A DNA stretch of 64,000 nt from Alphaproteobacteria bacterium (lineage in GTDB: Bacteria; Pseudomonadota; Alphaproteobacteria; Sphingomonadales; JAKSBY01). The notes under the pieces were generated by a model. That model was not told the origin of the DNA and did not search any database. It saw only the letters and a program-made list of their open reading frames with translations. Positions 36,075 to 43,381 of this stretch are shown piece by piece. The DNA lies in assembly GCA_021774625.1 (NCBI GenBank), contig JAJFIV010000027.1:274566-338565 (forward strand), read 5' to 3'. A program made the translations under genes and the position numbers. Position 1 is the stretch's first letter; every line of letters begins with the position of its first letter.

Positions 36075-37475
36075 TCACCAGCTCTGCAGCTTGCGGTAAA
36101 GTGTTGAGGGGCTGACTTCCAGTTTCGCCGCTGCCTGTGGTATGTTGCCGCCGCAGGCCTCAATCGCCACCTGGATGATCTGTTTTTCCGCGAGCCGCAG
36201 GGGAAGAATCTCCGTGTCCATGGCCGGTGTTGCGCTGTTCTTCGGTTTGACATCCCTTTCCCTGATCGCGGCGGCGTCCGAGGACAGGACATAACTGCGG
36301 TCAAAATCCTGCGGCAGCATGCTGTCCGTCATGATTTCCCCGTCATGTAAAACAACGGCCGAATGAATAATATTCTGCAATTGCCGGACATTTCCCGGCC
36401 AGCGGTAAGCCAGCATTTTATTGATTGCACTTTGGGAAAAATTCCGAAAGGTCTTTCCTTCCAGCGTGGAAAACCGCGCAAGAAAATGATTGGCGATTTC
36501 CACAATATCATCGTCCCGTTCCCGAAGCGGCGGCAGGCCGATGGCAATGACATGAAGGCGGTAATACAGGTCCTCCCGAAACCGGCCTTCCTCCACTTCG
36601 CGCTGGGGATTGCGATTGGTGGCGCAGATAAAACGGATATCCGCCTGACGGGCGGTATCGCCGCCAACCGGCTGAAATGAACCGGTCTGGACAAAACGCA
36701 GCAGTTTGGTCTGAAGGTTGGTGTCCATTTCGGTAATCTCATCCAAAAAAAGCGTCCCGCCGTCGGCGCGGACCGCCGCGCCGTCACGGTCGTCGGACGC
36801 ACCGGTAAATGCCCCCTTTTTATGACCGAAAATCTCGCTTTCTATTAATTCTTTAGGGATTGCCGCGCAATTGAGAATGATAAAGGGCTTGTTTTTGCGG
36901 CGGCTTCGCTGGTGAATTGCCTCTGCACACAGTTCTTTGCCGGTCCCCGATTCACCGGTAATAAAAACGGAGGCGCCGGAGGGCGCCGCCAGATCAATAG
37001 TCCGGTAAACAGTCTGCATAGGCAGGCTCTTGCCGACAAAGGCGCCATAACTGGTTCTGGGCGGCGCCGTTTCAAGTTTTTCGATCATCCGGGCCAGCCG
37101 GAGATATTCCAGCATATTTTGCACCGTCGCCCTCAGACGTTCGGCGCTAAACGGCTTCATCAGAAAATCCGCGGCCCCGTCCTGCATTGCGGTAACGGCG
37201 GTGCCGATGGATCCGTGGGCGGTAATAATAATGACCTTTGCGGTCATCCCCCGCCTGGTAATATAATGGAGAATGTCCTGCCCGTTCATATCGGGAAGCC
37301 TGAGGTCAAGAAGAACAATTTTAGGTTCCGCTTTAGCCAAAACAGCCAGCGCATCGGTCCCATTGCCGACGGCGGTTACCGCCATATTCAGCGGGCGGAG
37401 ATATTCCCGGTAGGTTTCAGACAGGGAAATGCTGTCTTCCACAATCAGAATATCAGGTTTTGTGATATCATTCAT
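36075..37475 (-). CDS. LuxO-like sigma-54 response regulator
   Basis: A 466-residue NtrC-family activator. Receiver: PDILIVEDS with Asp57 in VLLDLRLPDMNG. AAA+ domain: Walker A VFITGESGTGKELCAEAIHQ, the sigma-54 contact GAFTGA, LFLDEITEMD and FICATNRNPQREVEEGRF. The C-terminal Fis-type HTH is IIQVAIEACGGNIPQAAAKL. The Walker region and overall layout resemble Vibrio LuxO. ATG 37475 (MNDITKPDILIVEDSISLSE) is chosen. The hybrid kinase lies convergent 14 bases away, and its Hpt would be the natural phosphodonor. Target promoters are unknown. Confidence 0.93.
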   Translation of the reverse strand: MNDITKPDILIVEDSISLSETYREYLRPLNMAVTAVGNGTDALAVLAKAEPKIVLLDLRLPDMNGQDILHYITRRGMTAKVIIITAHGSIGTAVTAMQDGAADFLMKPFSAERLRATVQNMLEYLRLARMIEKLETAPPRTSYGAFVGKSLPMQTVYRTIDLAAPSGASVFITGESGTGKELCAEAIHQRSRRKNKPFIILNCAAIPKELIESEIFGHKKGAFTGASDDRDGAAVRADGGTLFLDEITEMDTNLQTKLLRFVQTGSFQPVGGDTARQADIRFICATNRNPQREVEEGRFREDLYYRLHVIAIGLPPLRERDDDIVEIANHFLARFSTLEGKTFRNFSQSAINKMLAYRWPGNVRQLQNIIHSAVVLHDGEIMTDSMLPQDFDRSYVLSSDAAAIRERDVKPKNSATPAMDTEILPLRLAEKQIIQVAIEACGGNIPQAAAKLEVSPSTLYRKLQSW

Positions 37476-37756
37476 TAAATTTGGCTCGTGATGATGCTGA
37501 ACGTAACCAATCTCCGGGCAATTTACAGCCAATAACGACAGGGTCTGCTTAGGAAGGCCCCCGCCCGCGGCATGACGATGCTGGCCCGTTACCTGGCCAA
37601 AATCAAGCGGGTTGGACACTTTCTTAAGGAAAAAACCGTTATTAACGCTTTGGAAAGGCATATTATAATAATTTCATTCAGGGCGATTCAGGGAAATATC
37701 CGGCGCCCGTTGATGCGGCCGGTAAATCGGGCCTGCAAGTTTTTGGAGCCATCCAG

Positions 37757-38083
37757 ATGAACAATAAGCCGGAAGATAAACGCGCCCATCCGAGACGTGC
37801 GGTATTGTGGTCGGGAAAACTGCAATTCGGTAAATATGGGTTTGACTGCCAGATCTGGAATGTGTCCCTTTTAGGGGCGAAGGTTAAAGTCGGCCTGCCC
37901 CTGAAGGCCGGTTCGGAAGTCGAATTGCTCATGGATAAGTTCGGCTCGCTCGCCGGCGAGGTAGTCTGGCAGAATGACGGCACCCTCGGCCTGATCTTTG
38001 AGGAACCCCCGGAAAAAGTCATGCTGGCGTTCGGCAGTTCGGTCATCCGGCTTGGTCTGGCCGATGCGATGGAAAACGCCTGA
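37757..38083 (+). CDS. PilZ domain protein
   Basis: A single-domain PilZ protein of 108 residues, a presumed c-di-GMP receptor. KRAHPRRAVLWSGKLQF carries the RxxxR c-di-GMP motif at residues 8-15. NVSLLGAKVKV stands for the D/NxSxxG motif, with Asn as the first residue. VWQNDGTLGLIFEEPP follows. It is in the same direction as the hybrid kinase but on its own promoter, and separated from the LuxO-like gene by 280 bases. Its output partner is unknown. Confidence 0.88.
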   Translation: MNNKPEDKRAHPRRAVLWSGKLQFGKYGFDCQIWNVSLLGAKVKVGLPLKAGSEVELLMDKFGSLAGEVVWQNDGTLGLIFEEPPEKVMLAFGSSVIRLGLADAMENA

Positions 38084-38168
38084 CCTCCTGCTCTATACGC
38101 TTTTCCTTTAGCCATTTTGCCCACTATGCTAATCAACTGCGGTCCTTATTGACTGCAGGAGCACGACC

Positions 38169-38522
38169 TTGTCCCCCCGATCTCACCGGTTATTCAAAAT
38201 ATGTTCCGCCGGCGAATGGCAATCTGCCTTACAAAAGACTGCGTTCGAAGGAAGTGCCGCTGACCGGCGGGACGGCTTTATACATTTATCCGATAAATAT
38301 CAGGCACCGGATACGCTTCTGCGGTATTTTTCCGGCAAGCGCGGTCTTGTTCTTCTGGAAATCGATTCCACGTTGCTGGATGAAAGAGAGTTGAAATGGG
38401 AGCCATCGCGCGGCGGTCAGCTTTTCCCGCATCTCTATGGAGAGCTGGCAATCGATAAGGTTCGGCATGTCACCGCTATTCCCGATACCGGGCGGGAGGA
38501 CTTCATGAGGGAAGTTTTATAA
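38169..38522 (+). CDS. DUF952 family protein
   Basis: A 117-residue protein matching DUF952: FKICSAGEWQSALQK, DGFIHLSDKYQAPDTLLRYF, GLVLLEIDSTLLDERELKWE and SRGGQLFPHLYG. The function is unknown; the fold resembles ADP-ribosyltransferase-related proteins in published predictions, which I do not test here. The start is TTG 38169, because TGCAGGAGC ends 8 bases upstream; no ATG gives the full conserved domain. It ends in ATAATG, the stop overlapping the pyrD start, a tight pairing seen in other alphaproteobacteria. Confidence 0.85.
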   Translation: MSPRSHRLFKICSAGEWQSALQKTAFEGSAADRRDGFIHLSDKYQAPDTLLRYFSGKRGLVLLEIDSTLLDERELKWEPSRGGQLFPHLYGELAIDKVRHVTAIPDTGREDFMREVL

Positions 38523-39571
38523 TGCTGCCCTATGGTTTGATAAAGCCACTGCTGTTTCAGATCAATCCTGAACAGGCGCACGCTCTGGCCATTCGCAGCC
38601 TGAAATGGGGTCTTGCAGGGAAATACCCTTCTCCGGAAAATCCTGCCCTGAAGACCCGCATTTTGGGTCTCGATTTCGATAATCCCGTCGGTCTTGCCGC
38701 CGGCTTCGACAAGAATGCGGAAGTGGCAAACGCCATGCTTGATCAGGGATTTGGCTTTGTCGAGATCGGCACGGTGACGCCAAAGCCGCAGCCCGGAAAC
38801 GCAAAGCCCCGCCTCTTCCGGCTGAATGAAGACGCCGCCGTGATCAACCGGTTGGGATTTAACAACAAGGGCATGGAATTTGTTGAACAACAACTGAAGA
38901 CACGCCGCAAAAAAGGCATTCTCGGGGTCAATATCGGCCCCAACAAGGAGTCGGAAAACCGCATGGCCGATTATGTGACGGGCATCCGCAAATTTTCCCT
39001 CTATGCCGATTATTTCACCGTCAATATCTCCTCCCCCAATACACCCGGACTGCGGGCCCTGCAGTCCGGAAAGGTGCTCGAAGACTTGGTCGGACAGGTG
39101 ATGAATGCCGTATCCAATCAGGAGAAATCTCCGCCCGTCCTGCTGAAAATCGCCCCGGATTTAACGGAACAGGACCGAAGCGGCATTGCGGAAATTGCTC
39201 TCGGCCTCGGCCTGGACGGCTTGATCATTTCCAACACGACCATTGAGCGGCCGGATGGCCTGACAAGCCGGCAAAGGCAGGAAGCCGGCGGGCTTAGCGG
39301 CAAACCCCTTTTCGCCCCTTCAACGGCGCTGCTGGCCGATATGTATAAAAGAACCGGCGGCAAAATCCCGCTGATCGGAGTCGGCGGCGTTTTTTCAGGG
39401 CATGATGCCTATGCAAAAATTCGCGCCGGCGCTTCGCTCATACAGATTTATACCGCGCTCATATATGAAGGCCCCGGACTGGCAGCCCGCATCTGCCTGG
39501 ATCTGGCAGATTGTTTAAAAAGAGACGGATTTACAAATGTCAGCGATGCCGTCGGCGCGGACCACCGTTAA
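38522..39571 (+). CDS. pyrD: Dihydroorotate dehydrogenase (quinone)
   Basis: PyrD (349 residues) is the class 2, membrane-associated, quinone-linked enzyme of pyrimidine synthesis. FMN motifs: GLAAGFDKNAEVANAML, VEIGTVTPKPQPGNAKPRLF, NRLGFNNKG and NIGPNKE. ISSPNTPGLRALQS carries the class 2 catalytic serine. ISNTTIERP and LIGVGGVFSGHDAYAKIRAG lie further on. The N-terminal amphipathic stretch MLPYGLIKPLLFQINPEQAH fits membrane contact. The ATG overlaps the end of the DUF952 gene, so the two are coupled. Confidence 0.97.
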   Translation: MLPYGLIKPLLFQINPEQAHALAIRSLKWGLAGKYPSPENPALKTRILGLDFDNPVGLAAGFDKNAEVANAMLDQGFGFVEIGTVTPKPQPGNAKPRLFRLNEDAAVINRLGFNNKGMEFVEQQLKTRRKKGILGVNIGPNKESENRMADYVTGIRKFSLYADYFTVNISSPNTPGLRALQSGKVLEDLVGQVMNAVSNQEKSPPVLLKIAPDLTEQDRSGIAEIALGLGLDGLIISNTTIERPDGLTSRQRQEAGGLSGKPLFAPSTALLADMYKRTGGKIPLIGVGGVFSGHDAYAKIRAGASLIQIYTALIYEGPGLAARICLDLADCLKRDGFTNVSDAVGADHR

Positions 39572-39573
39572 GG

Positions 39574-40044
39574 CTATTCCCCTATTTGCGACTGCTGGTA
39601 ATTTTCCACACCAATCCGTTTGATCAGAGCAAGCTGGGTTTCCAGCCAATCAATATGGCCTTCCTCCGATTCGAGGATTGACGTCATCAGATCGCGGCTG
39701 ACATAGTCCTCCAGCTCCTCGGCAAGGGGAATACCCTTTTTCAGGGTTTTGCAGGCGTCCGCCTCAAGCGCCAGATCCCCTTCCAGCACCTCGCTGATGT
39801 TCTCGCCGATCCGAAGATGATGCAGCGCCTGTAAATTGGGCAGGCCCTCAAGAAACAATATGCGCTCCATCACCTGATCCGCATGTTTCATTTCATCAAT
39901 GGATTCTTCGTATTCCTTGTCAGCCAGTCTGGCAAGCCCCCAGTCCTTGAGCATCCGGCTGTGCAGGAAATACTGATTGATGGCCGTCAGCTCGTTCTTC
40001 AGGACTTCATTGAGGATTGCAATGATCTTTTTGTCGCCCTTCAT
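39574..40044 (-). CDS. bfr: Bacterioferritin
   Basis: Bacterioferritin (156 residues) stores iron in a 24-subunit haem-containing shell. The ferroxidase and haem residues fall at the expected positions: Glu18, Glu51, haem-ligand Met52 and His54 (in [15 protein letters not shown]). LVSRDL-type [20 protein letters not shown] supplies the remaining ferroxidase ligands. ATG 40044 is preceded by GCAGGAGGCAGG; a longer frame upstream has no family match. It is convergent with pyrD by 2 bases. The bfd gene follows upstream on the same strand. Confidence 0.96.
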   Translation of the reverse strand: MKGDKKIIAILNEVLKNELTAINQYFLHSRMLKDWGLARLADKEYEESIDEMKHADQVMERILFLEGLPNLQALHHLRIGENISEVLEGDLALEADACKTLKKGIPLAEELEDYVSRDLMTSILESEEGHIDWLETQLALIKRIGVENYQQSQIGE

Positions 40045-40137
40045 GGCCTGCCTCCTGCTGATTGGTTGCCGTAAGGCAAAATAGGCGGGCCCACACAAGG
40101 CGTCAATGACTATCGAAGAAAAGAAGGGCGGCGGGCG

Positions 40138-40335
40138 TCAGCCGGCTGTCCTGGCGAGGGAAAGCGTCTGCATTTCTTCCCGGACGATTTCGCGGGCGCG
40201 TTTCAGACACATACCGCATTGCGGCGCGCAGCCAAGCCGGTGATAGACCTTGCCGGGACTGGTTCCGCCGCCTTCCGACCGGGCAGTGGCGCGGACGGAA
40301 TTTTCGGTCAATGCGTTACAGATGCAAATATACAT
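40138..40335 (-). CDS. bfd: Bacterioferritin-associated ferredoxin
   Basis: Bfd (65 residues) is a [2Fe-2S] ferredoxin that reduces Bfr to release iron. Cysteines: Cys4 and Cys6 (MYICICNALTENSV), then HRLGCAPQCGMCLKRA near residues 33-48. ATG 40335 is chosen because AAAGG lies 6-10 bases upstream; a longer frame adds nine unrelated residues. It is upstream of bfr on the same strand, with a 93-base gap. A Fur-like box is just upstream at 40375-40389, which fits induction when iron is scarce. Confidence 0.93.
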   Translation of the reverse strand: MYICICNALTENSVRATARSEGGGTSPGKVYHRLGCAPQCGMCLKRAREIVREEMQTLSLARTAG

Positions 40336-40374
40336 GCCGGACCTTTTGTTTGTCTGCTCCATATCTGGTGCAAA

Positions 40375-40389
40375 TGAGAATGATTGTCA
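40375..40389 (-). promoter_or_regulatory. Fur-box-like operator before bfd
   Basis: TGAGAATGATTGTCA matches the 7-1-7 Fur half-site pattern TGATAAT-N-ATTATCA at 12 of 14 fixed positions. It is centred about 47 bases upstream of the bfd start and about 110 bases upstream of arsC on the other strand. Bfd is classically repressed by iron-loaded Fur. The score is by eye. Confidence 0.6.
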
Positions 40390-40494
40390 ATAGCTAATTA
40401 AAATCACGTTAATTTTAGCCGGATAAAACTTGATCCCGGGGCCGGGAACAGCGAAAAGGGGAGGAAGTTGCCACTGCATAACGAGAGGATTTTC

Positions 40495-40842
40495 ATGACA
40501 GTCACCATCTATCATAATCCCCGCTGCTCCAAATCCCGCGCGACATTGGCGATACTGCAGGATCAGGGGGTCGAGCACACGGTCATCCGCTATCTGGAAA
40601 CCCCACCCAGCGCCGGAGAACTGGATAGGGTCCTTACCTATCTGGGTCTTGAACCACGGGAACTGATCCGCAAGGGGGAGCCTGAATATAGGGAACAGGG
40701 TCTGGATAACCCCGCCCTCAGCCGGACCGAGCTGATTGCCGCCATGGTCAAAACGCCGAAGCTGATCGAACGCCCTGTGGTGATAAAAGACGACAAGGCA
40801 ACGATCGGGCGCCCGCCCGAGTCGATCTTAAACATCCTCTGA
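40495..40842 (+). CDS. arsC: Glutaredoxin-dependent arsenate reductase family protein (ArsC)
   Basis: A 115-residue ArsC/Spx-fold protein. The catalytic Cys11 is in HNPRCSKSRATL. The C-terminal arsenate-binding region is ERPVVIKDDKATIGRPPESI, with the conserved arginines. This is the glutaredoxin-coupled type (E. coli R773 class), or a YffB-like relative. Start ATG 40495 with GAGAGG before it; a frame starting 9 codons upstream is less likely. It stands alone, with no arsR, arsB or acr3 next to it, so arsenic resistance is not shown. A 17-base repeat begins 2 bases after its stop. Confidence 0.88.
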   Translation: MTVTIYHNPRCSKSRATLAILQDQGVEHTVIRYLETPPSAGELDRVLTYLGLEPRELIRKGEPEYREQGLDNPALSRTELIAAMVKTPKLIERPVVIKDDKATIGRPPESILNIL

Positions 40843-40843
40843 G

Positions 40844-40860
40844 TTAATGCACTGAAATGC
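40844..40860. repeat. 17-bp direct repeat, copy 1
   Basis: TTAATGCACTGAAATGC, located 2 bases after the arsC stop codon, is identical to 46284-46300 (over the korB stop). It is followed by a GC-rich palindromic stretch, GGCCGGCCGGGCC. The two copies are about 5.4 kb apart and in the same orientation. It may be a dispersed repeat that travels with a hairpin. Confidence 0.7.
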
Positions 40861-40896
40861 TGGGCCGGCCGGGCCGTCCATAGGACACGGCCAAAA

Positions 40897-42231
40897 CTAA
40901 ACAGATTTTTCGAGGGCGGGGTAGCGCGCGGCAAGACCGATGCCGCGCGCCGCGAAAAACCCAAGAAACGCAACCCACAGGCCGTTATTCCCATAGTCCG
41001 GCGTCAGAAGGACGAGCAGGCCGGCAAAGACAAGCAGGGCAATCACCATGGTTGCCATCATATCCCTGCCGCGGGTGGCGCCGATAAAGATGCCATCAAA
41101 CTGATAGCTCCACACGGCAAAAAGCGGCAGGAGCTGCATCCAGATCAGAACCGGCTCCGCCGCCTCCCGCACCGCAGGGATATCGGTAAAAACAGCAATC
41201 AGGTCCCGGCCAAAAACAAAAAAGGCCAGGGCATATCCCACGCTCATGACGAGCGCCCAAAGACCTGTCCGCTTTGACCAATAACGGATATTGGTCCTTG
41301 ATTTTGCGCCCACGGCTTCGCCCACCAAAGCTTCCGCGGCATAGGCCATAGCATCAAGCCCCAGTGAGATCAGTGTGACAAAAGTGAGAAGCACATGATT
41401 GGCGGCCAGGGTCAGGGGGCCGAAATGAGCGGAAATTGCGGTGAAAAGGCCAAAGGCGCCGATCAAAGCCACCGTGCGGATAAAAATATAAAAATTGATC
41501 GCCAGCAGCGCGCCGAAGGAAGCCAGCCGCCAGAACGCCCGCTGTGCCATTACCCTGACAGCAAGCCGGGGCCTGAACATAAAAAGCGCAACACTGATCG
41601 CCGCCAGCCCGGCGAGTGTTTCCGCAATCAATGATCCAGTAGCGGCGCCCGCCACACCCATATCAAGCCCGACAACCAGCAAAATCGTCAAAGCAGCATT
41701 CAGAAGATTGAGGAAAAGTTCCAGATAAAGCGCAATGACGGTCCTCTGCAGGGCGATCAGCATGCCAATCACCGCGAAGCGCATCAGAACCAGCGGTGCG
41801 CCCCATAAACGAATATCAAGATAGATTTGCGCCGCCGATTCCGTCCGGCCCGCCACTCCCAGCAGGGAAAGCGCGCCCGTCGCCAGCGGTCCCTTGACAG
41901 CAACAACCATCAGGCCAATCACGATGCCAAGAACCAGAGAGCGGAACAGAATTCTTACCAGCCGCTGCATGGCTTTTGCGCCGTAAGCCTGGGCAATCAG
42001 GCCCGTGGTTCCCATGCGGAGAAATCCGAAGCTCCAGAAAATCAGTGACACAACATAGGCGGCGGCGGCCAGTCCGGCCAGCATGGCGGCCTCCGGCAAA
42101 TGACCGATGGCCCAGGTGTCTACCAGTCCCACCAGCGATGTGGACGTATTGGAAAGGATGGCCGGCCCGGCAATCGCCCAGATAATGCGATCCGGATGGC
42201 GGATTTTGTCTTTTGAAACCGTGTGCGGCAT
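40897..42231 (-). CDS. MATE family efflux transporter
   Basis: A 444-residue inner-membrane exporter with about 12 helices in two related halves (DinF/NorM group). The N-terminal half contains IWAIAGPAILSNTSTSLVGL and ATGLIAQAYGAKAMQRL-type GTTGLIAQAYGAKAMQRLVR. The second half contains DAMAYAAEALVGEAVGAKSR. MATE proteins export cationic drugs or metabolites with Na+ or H+. No regulator is adjacent. The substrate is unknown. Confidence 0.92.
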   Translation of the reverse strand: MPHTVSKDKIRHPDRIIWAIAGPAILSNTSTSLVGLVDTWAIGHLPEAAMLAGLAAAAYVVSLIFWSFGFLRMGTTGLIAQAYGAKAMQRLVRILFRSLVLGIVIGLMVVAVKGPLATGALSLLGVAGRTESAAQIYLDIRLWGAPLVLMRFAVIGMLIALQRTVIALYLELFLNLLNAALTILLVVGLDMGVAGAATGSLIAETLAGLAAISVALFMFRPRLAVRVMAQRAFWRLASFGALLAINFYIFIRTVALIGAFGLFTAISAHFGPLTLAANHVLLTFVTLISLGLDAMAYAAEALVGEAVGAKSRTNIRYWSKRTGLWALVMSVGYALAFFVFGRDLIAVFTDIPAVREAAEPVLIWMQLLPLFAVWSYQFDGIFIGATRGRDMMATMVIALLVFAGLLVLLTPDYGNNGLWVAFLGFFAARGIGLAARYPALEKSV

Positions 42232-42277
42232 GGCATCTTATAAGCATCTTTTTCAGTAAAGTCGGCTAGGAAAAAAA

Positions 42278-43189
42278 TTGCGGCTCCCGATTATTCATCA
42301 TCCCGATTACGCCGTCAGCTTTCCCGGCGGCCGGCATTTTCCGGGCGACAAGTTCGGCCAATTGGCGCAGTATTTGCGCCGGACCGGCTGCATAGATGAA
42401 AAGAACCTGTTTGTACCGGAAGAAGCCTGCATGGACTGGCTGTCGCTGGTTCATTGCCCGCGCTATATCGAGGCGGTGGCGGGGCAGACACTGGACCGGG
42501 CCGCGGAACGGCGGATCGGCTTTCCAGTCACCCCCTGGGCGGCCTACCGGACCCGGCTTTCCGCCGGCGGGGCGGTGCTCGCGGGCCGGCTGGCCCTGCA
42601 ATATGGCGCCGCCTGCAATACCGCGGGCGGCGGGCATCACGCCCACCGGGATTTCGGCGCTGGTTATTGTATTTTCAACGATGTCGCGGTCGCCCTTGCG
42701 GTTCTAAGGCACGAAGGGCTGATCACACGCGCCCTGGTCGTTGACCTTGATGTCCATCAGGGCGACGGCACCGCGGCGATTTTCAGGAATGATGCGGATA
42801 TTTTCACTTTTTCCATCCATTGCAGTGATAATTTCCCCGGCAGAAAGAGCCCCGGCGATCTCGACATTGCCTTGCCAAAAGGTACCGGAGATGCGGACTA
42901 TCTGAAAGCGCTTGCCATCCATCTGCCGGGTATTCTTGACCACCATGGGCCCGGTCTTGTTTTTTTTAATGCGGGGATTGATCCCCATGAAAAGGATGAC
43001 CTCGGCAAATTAAAACTGACAGAAGCCGGAATCCGTATACGGGATCAGTATGTTGTGGATGCCTGCATGGCCCGCGGCATTCCGATAGCAAGCGTCATAG
43101 GGGGTGGCTATTCCAGTGATAAACCCCGACTGGCCCGCCTTCACGCCTCGGTCATCGAAGCGGCGTTTTCCCGCTTTTCATCAGTTTAA
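42278..43189 (+). CDS. Histone deacetylase family (class II-like) amidohydrolase
   Basis: A 303-residue zinc-dependent deacetylase-fold protein. Motifs: GGGHHAHRDFGAGYCIFNDV (tandem histidines, catalytic), VVDLDVHQGDGTAAIF (zinc-binding Asp and His), FFNAGIDPHEKDDLGKL (second zinc Asp) and VIGGGYSSDKPRLARLH. Bacterial relatives deacetylate polyamines, acetoin-related or other small acylamides, so the substrate is open. The start is TTG 42278 with AGGAAAAAA upstream. It is divergent from the MATE gene, leaving about 45 bases between them. Confidence 0.92.
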   Translation: MRLPIIHHPDYAVSFPGGRHFPGDKFGQLAQYLRRTGCIDEKNLFVPEEACMDWLSLVHCPRYIEAVAGQTLDRAAERRIGFPVTPWAAYRTRLSAGGAVLAGRLALQYGAACNTAGGGHHAHRDFGAGYCIFNDVAVALAVLRHEGLITRALVVDLDVHQGDGTAAIFRNDADIFTFSIHCSDNFPGRKSPGDLDIALPKGTGDADYLKALAIHLPGILDHHGPGLVFFNAGIDPHEKDDLGKLKLTEAGIRIRDQYVVDACMARGIPIASVIGGGYSSDKPRLARLHASVIEAAFSRFSSV

Positions 43190-43381
43190 GCTTGTTTGCG
43201 CTTGCCAAAGCCTTAAATGTCTGGTGAAAATGCTACTATGTATTGGAAACCGATGAGAAACGGTTGAGTGAGATCGCCCGGCAAAGCCCACCTGACAGCA
43301 AGGACACTGCCTGCCTCCGCATGAAATAATGCGGGATATCGGCAGCTTTCAGCTCAGCGGTTGATCCAAGGATTTAAAGAA
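43190..43381 (+). other. korA upstream region with two small hairpins
   Basis: A 192-base gap between the deacetylase-like gene and korA. It holds two hairpins: ACCG/CGGT arms with an 8-base loop near 43253-43268, and CCGCAT/ATGCGG with a 6-base loop near 43317-43334. CAAGGATTTAAAGAA supplies the korA ribosome site. I could not place a confident promoter or match a known riboswitch. Confidence 0.4.

Noticed and set aside
37476-37756. Sigma-54 promoter or qrr-like sRNA between the LuxO-like and PilZ genes
   Set aside because: No GG-N10-GC -24/-12 pattern and no terminator-like sRNA was found, despite the LuxO-like neighbour.
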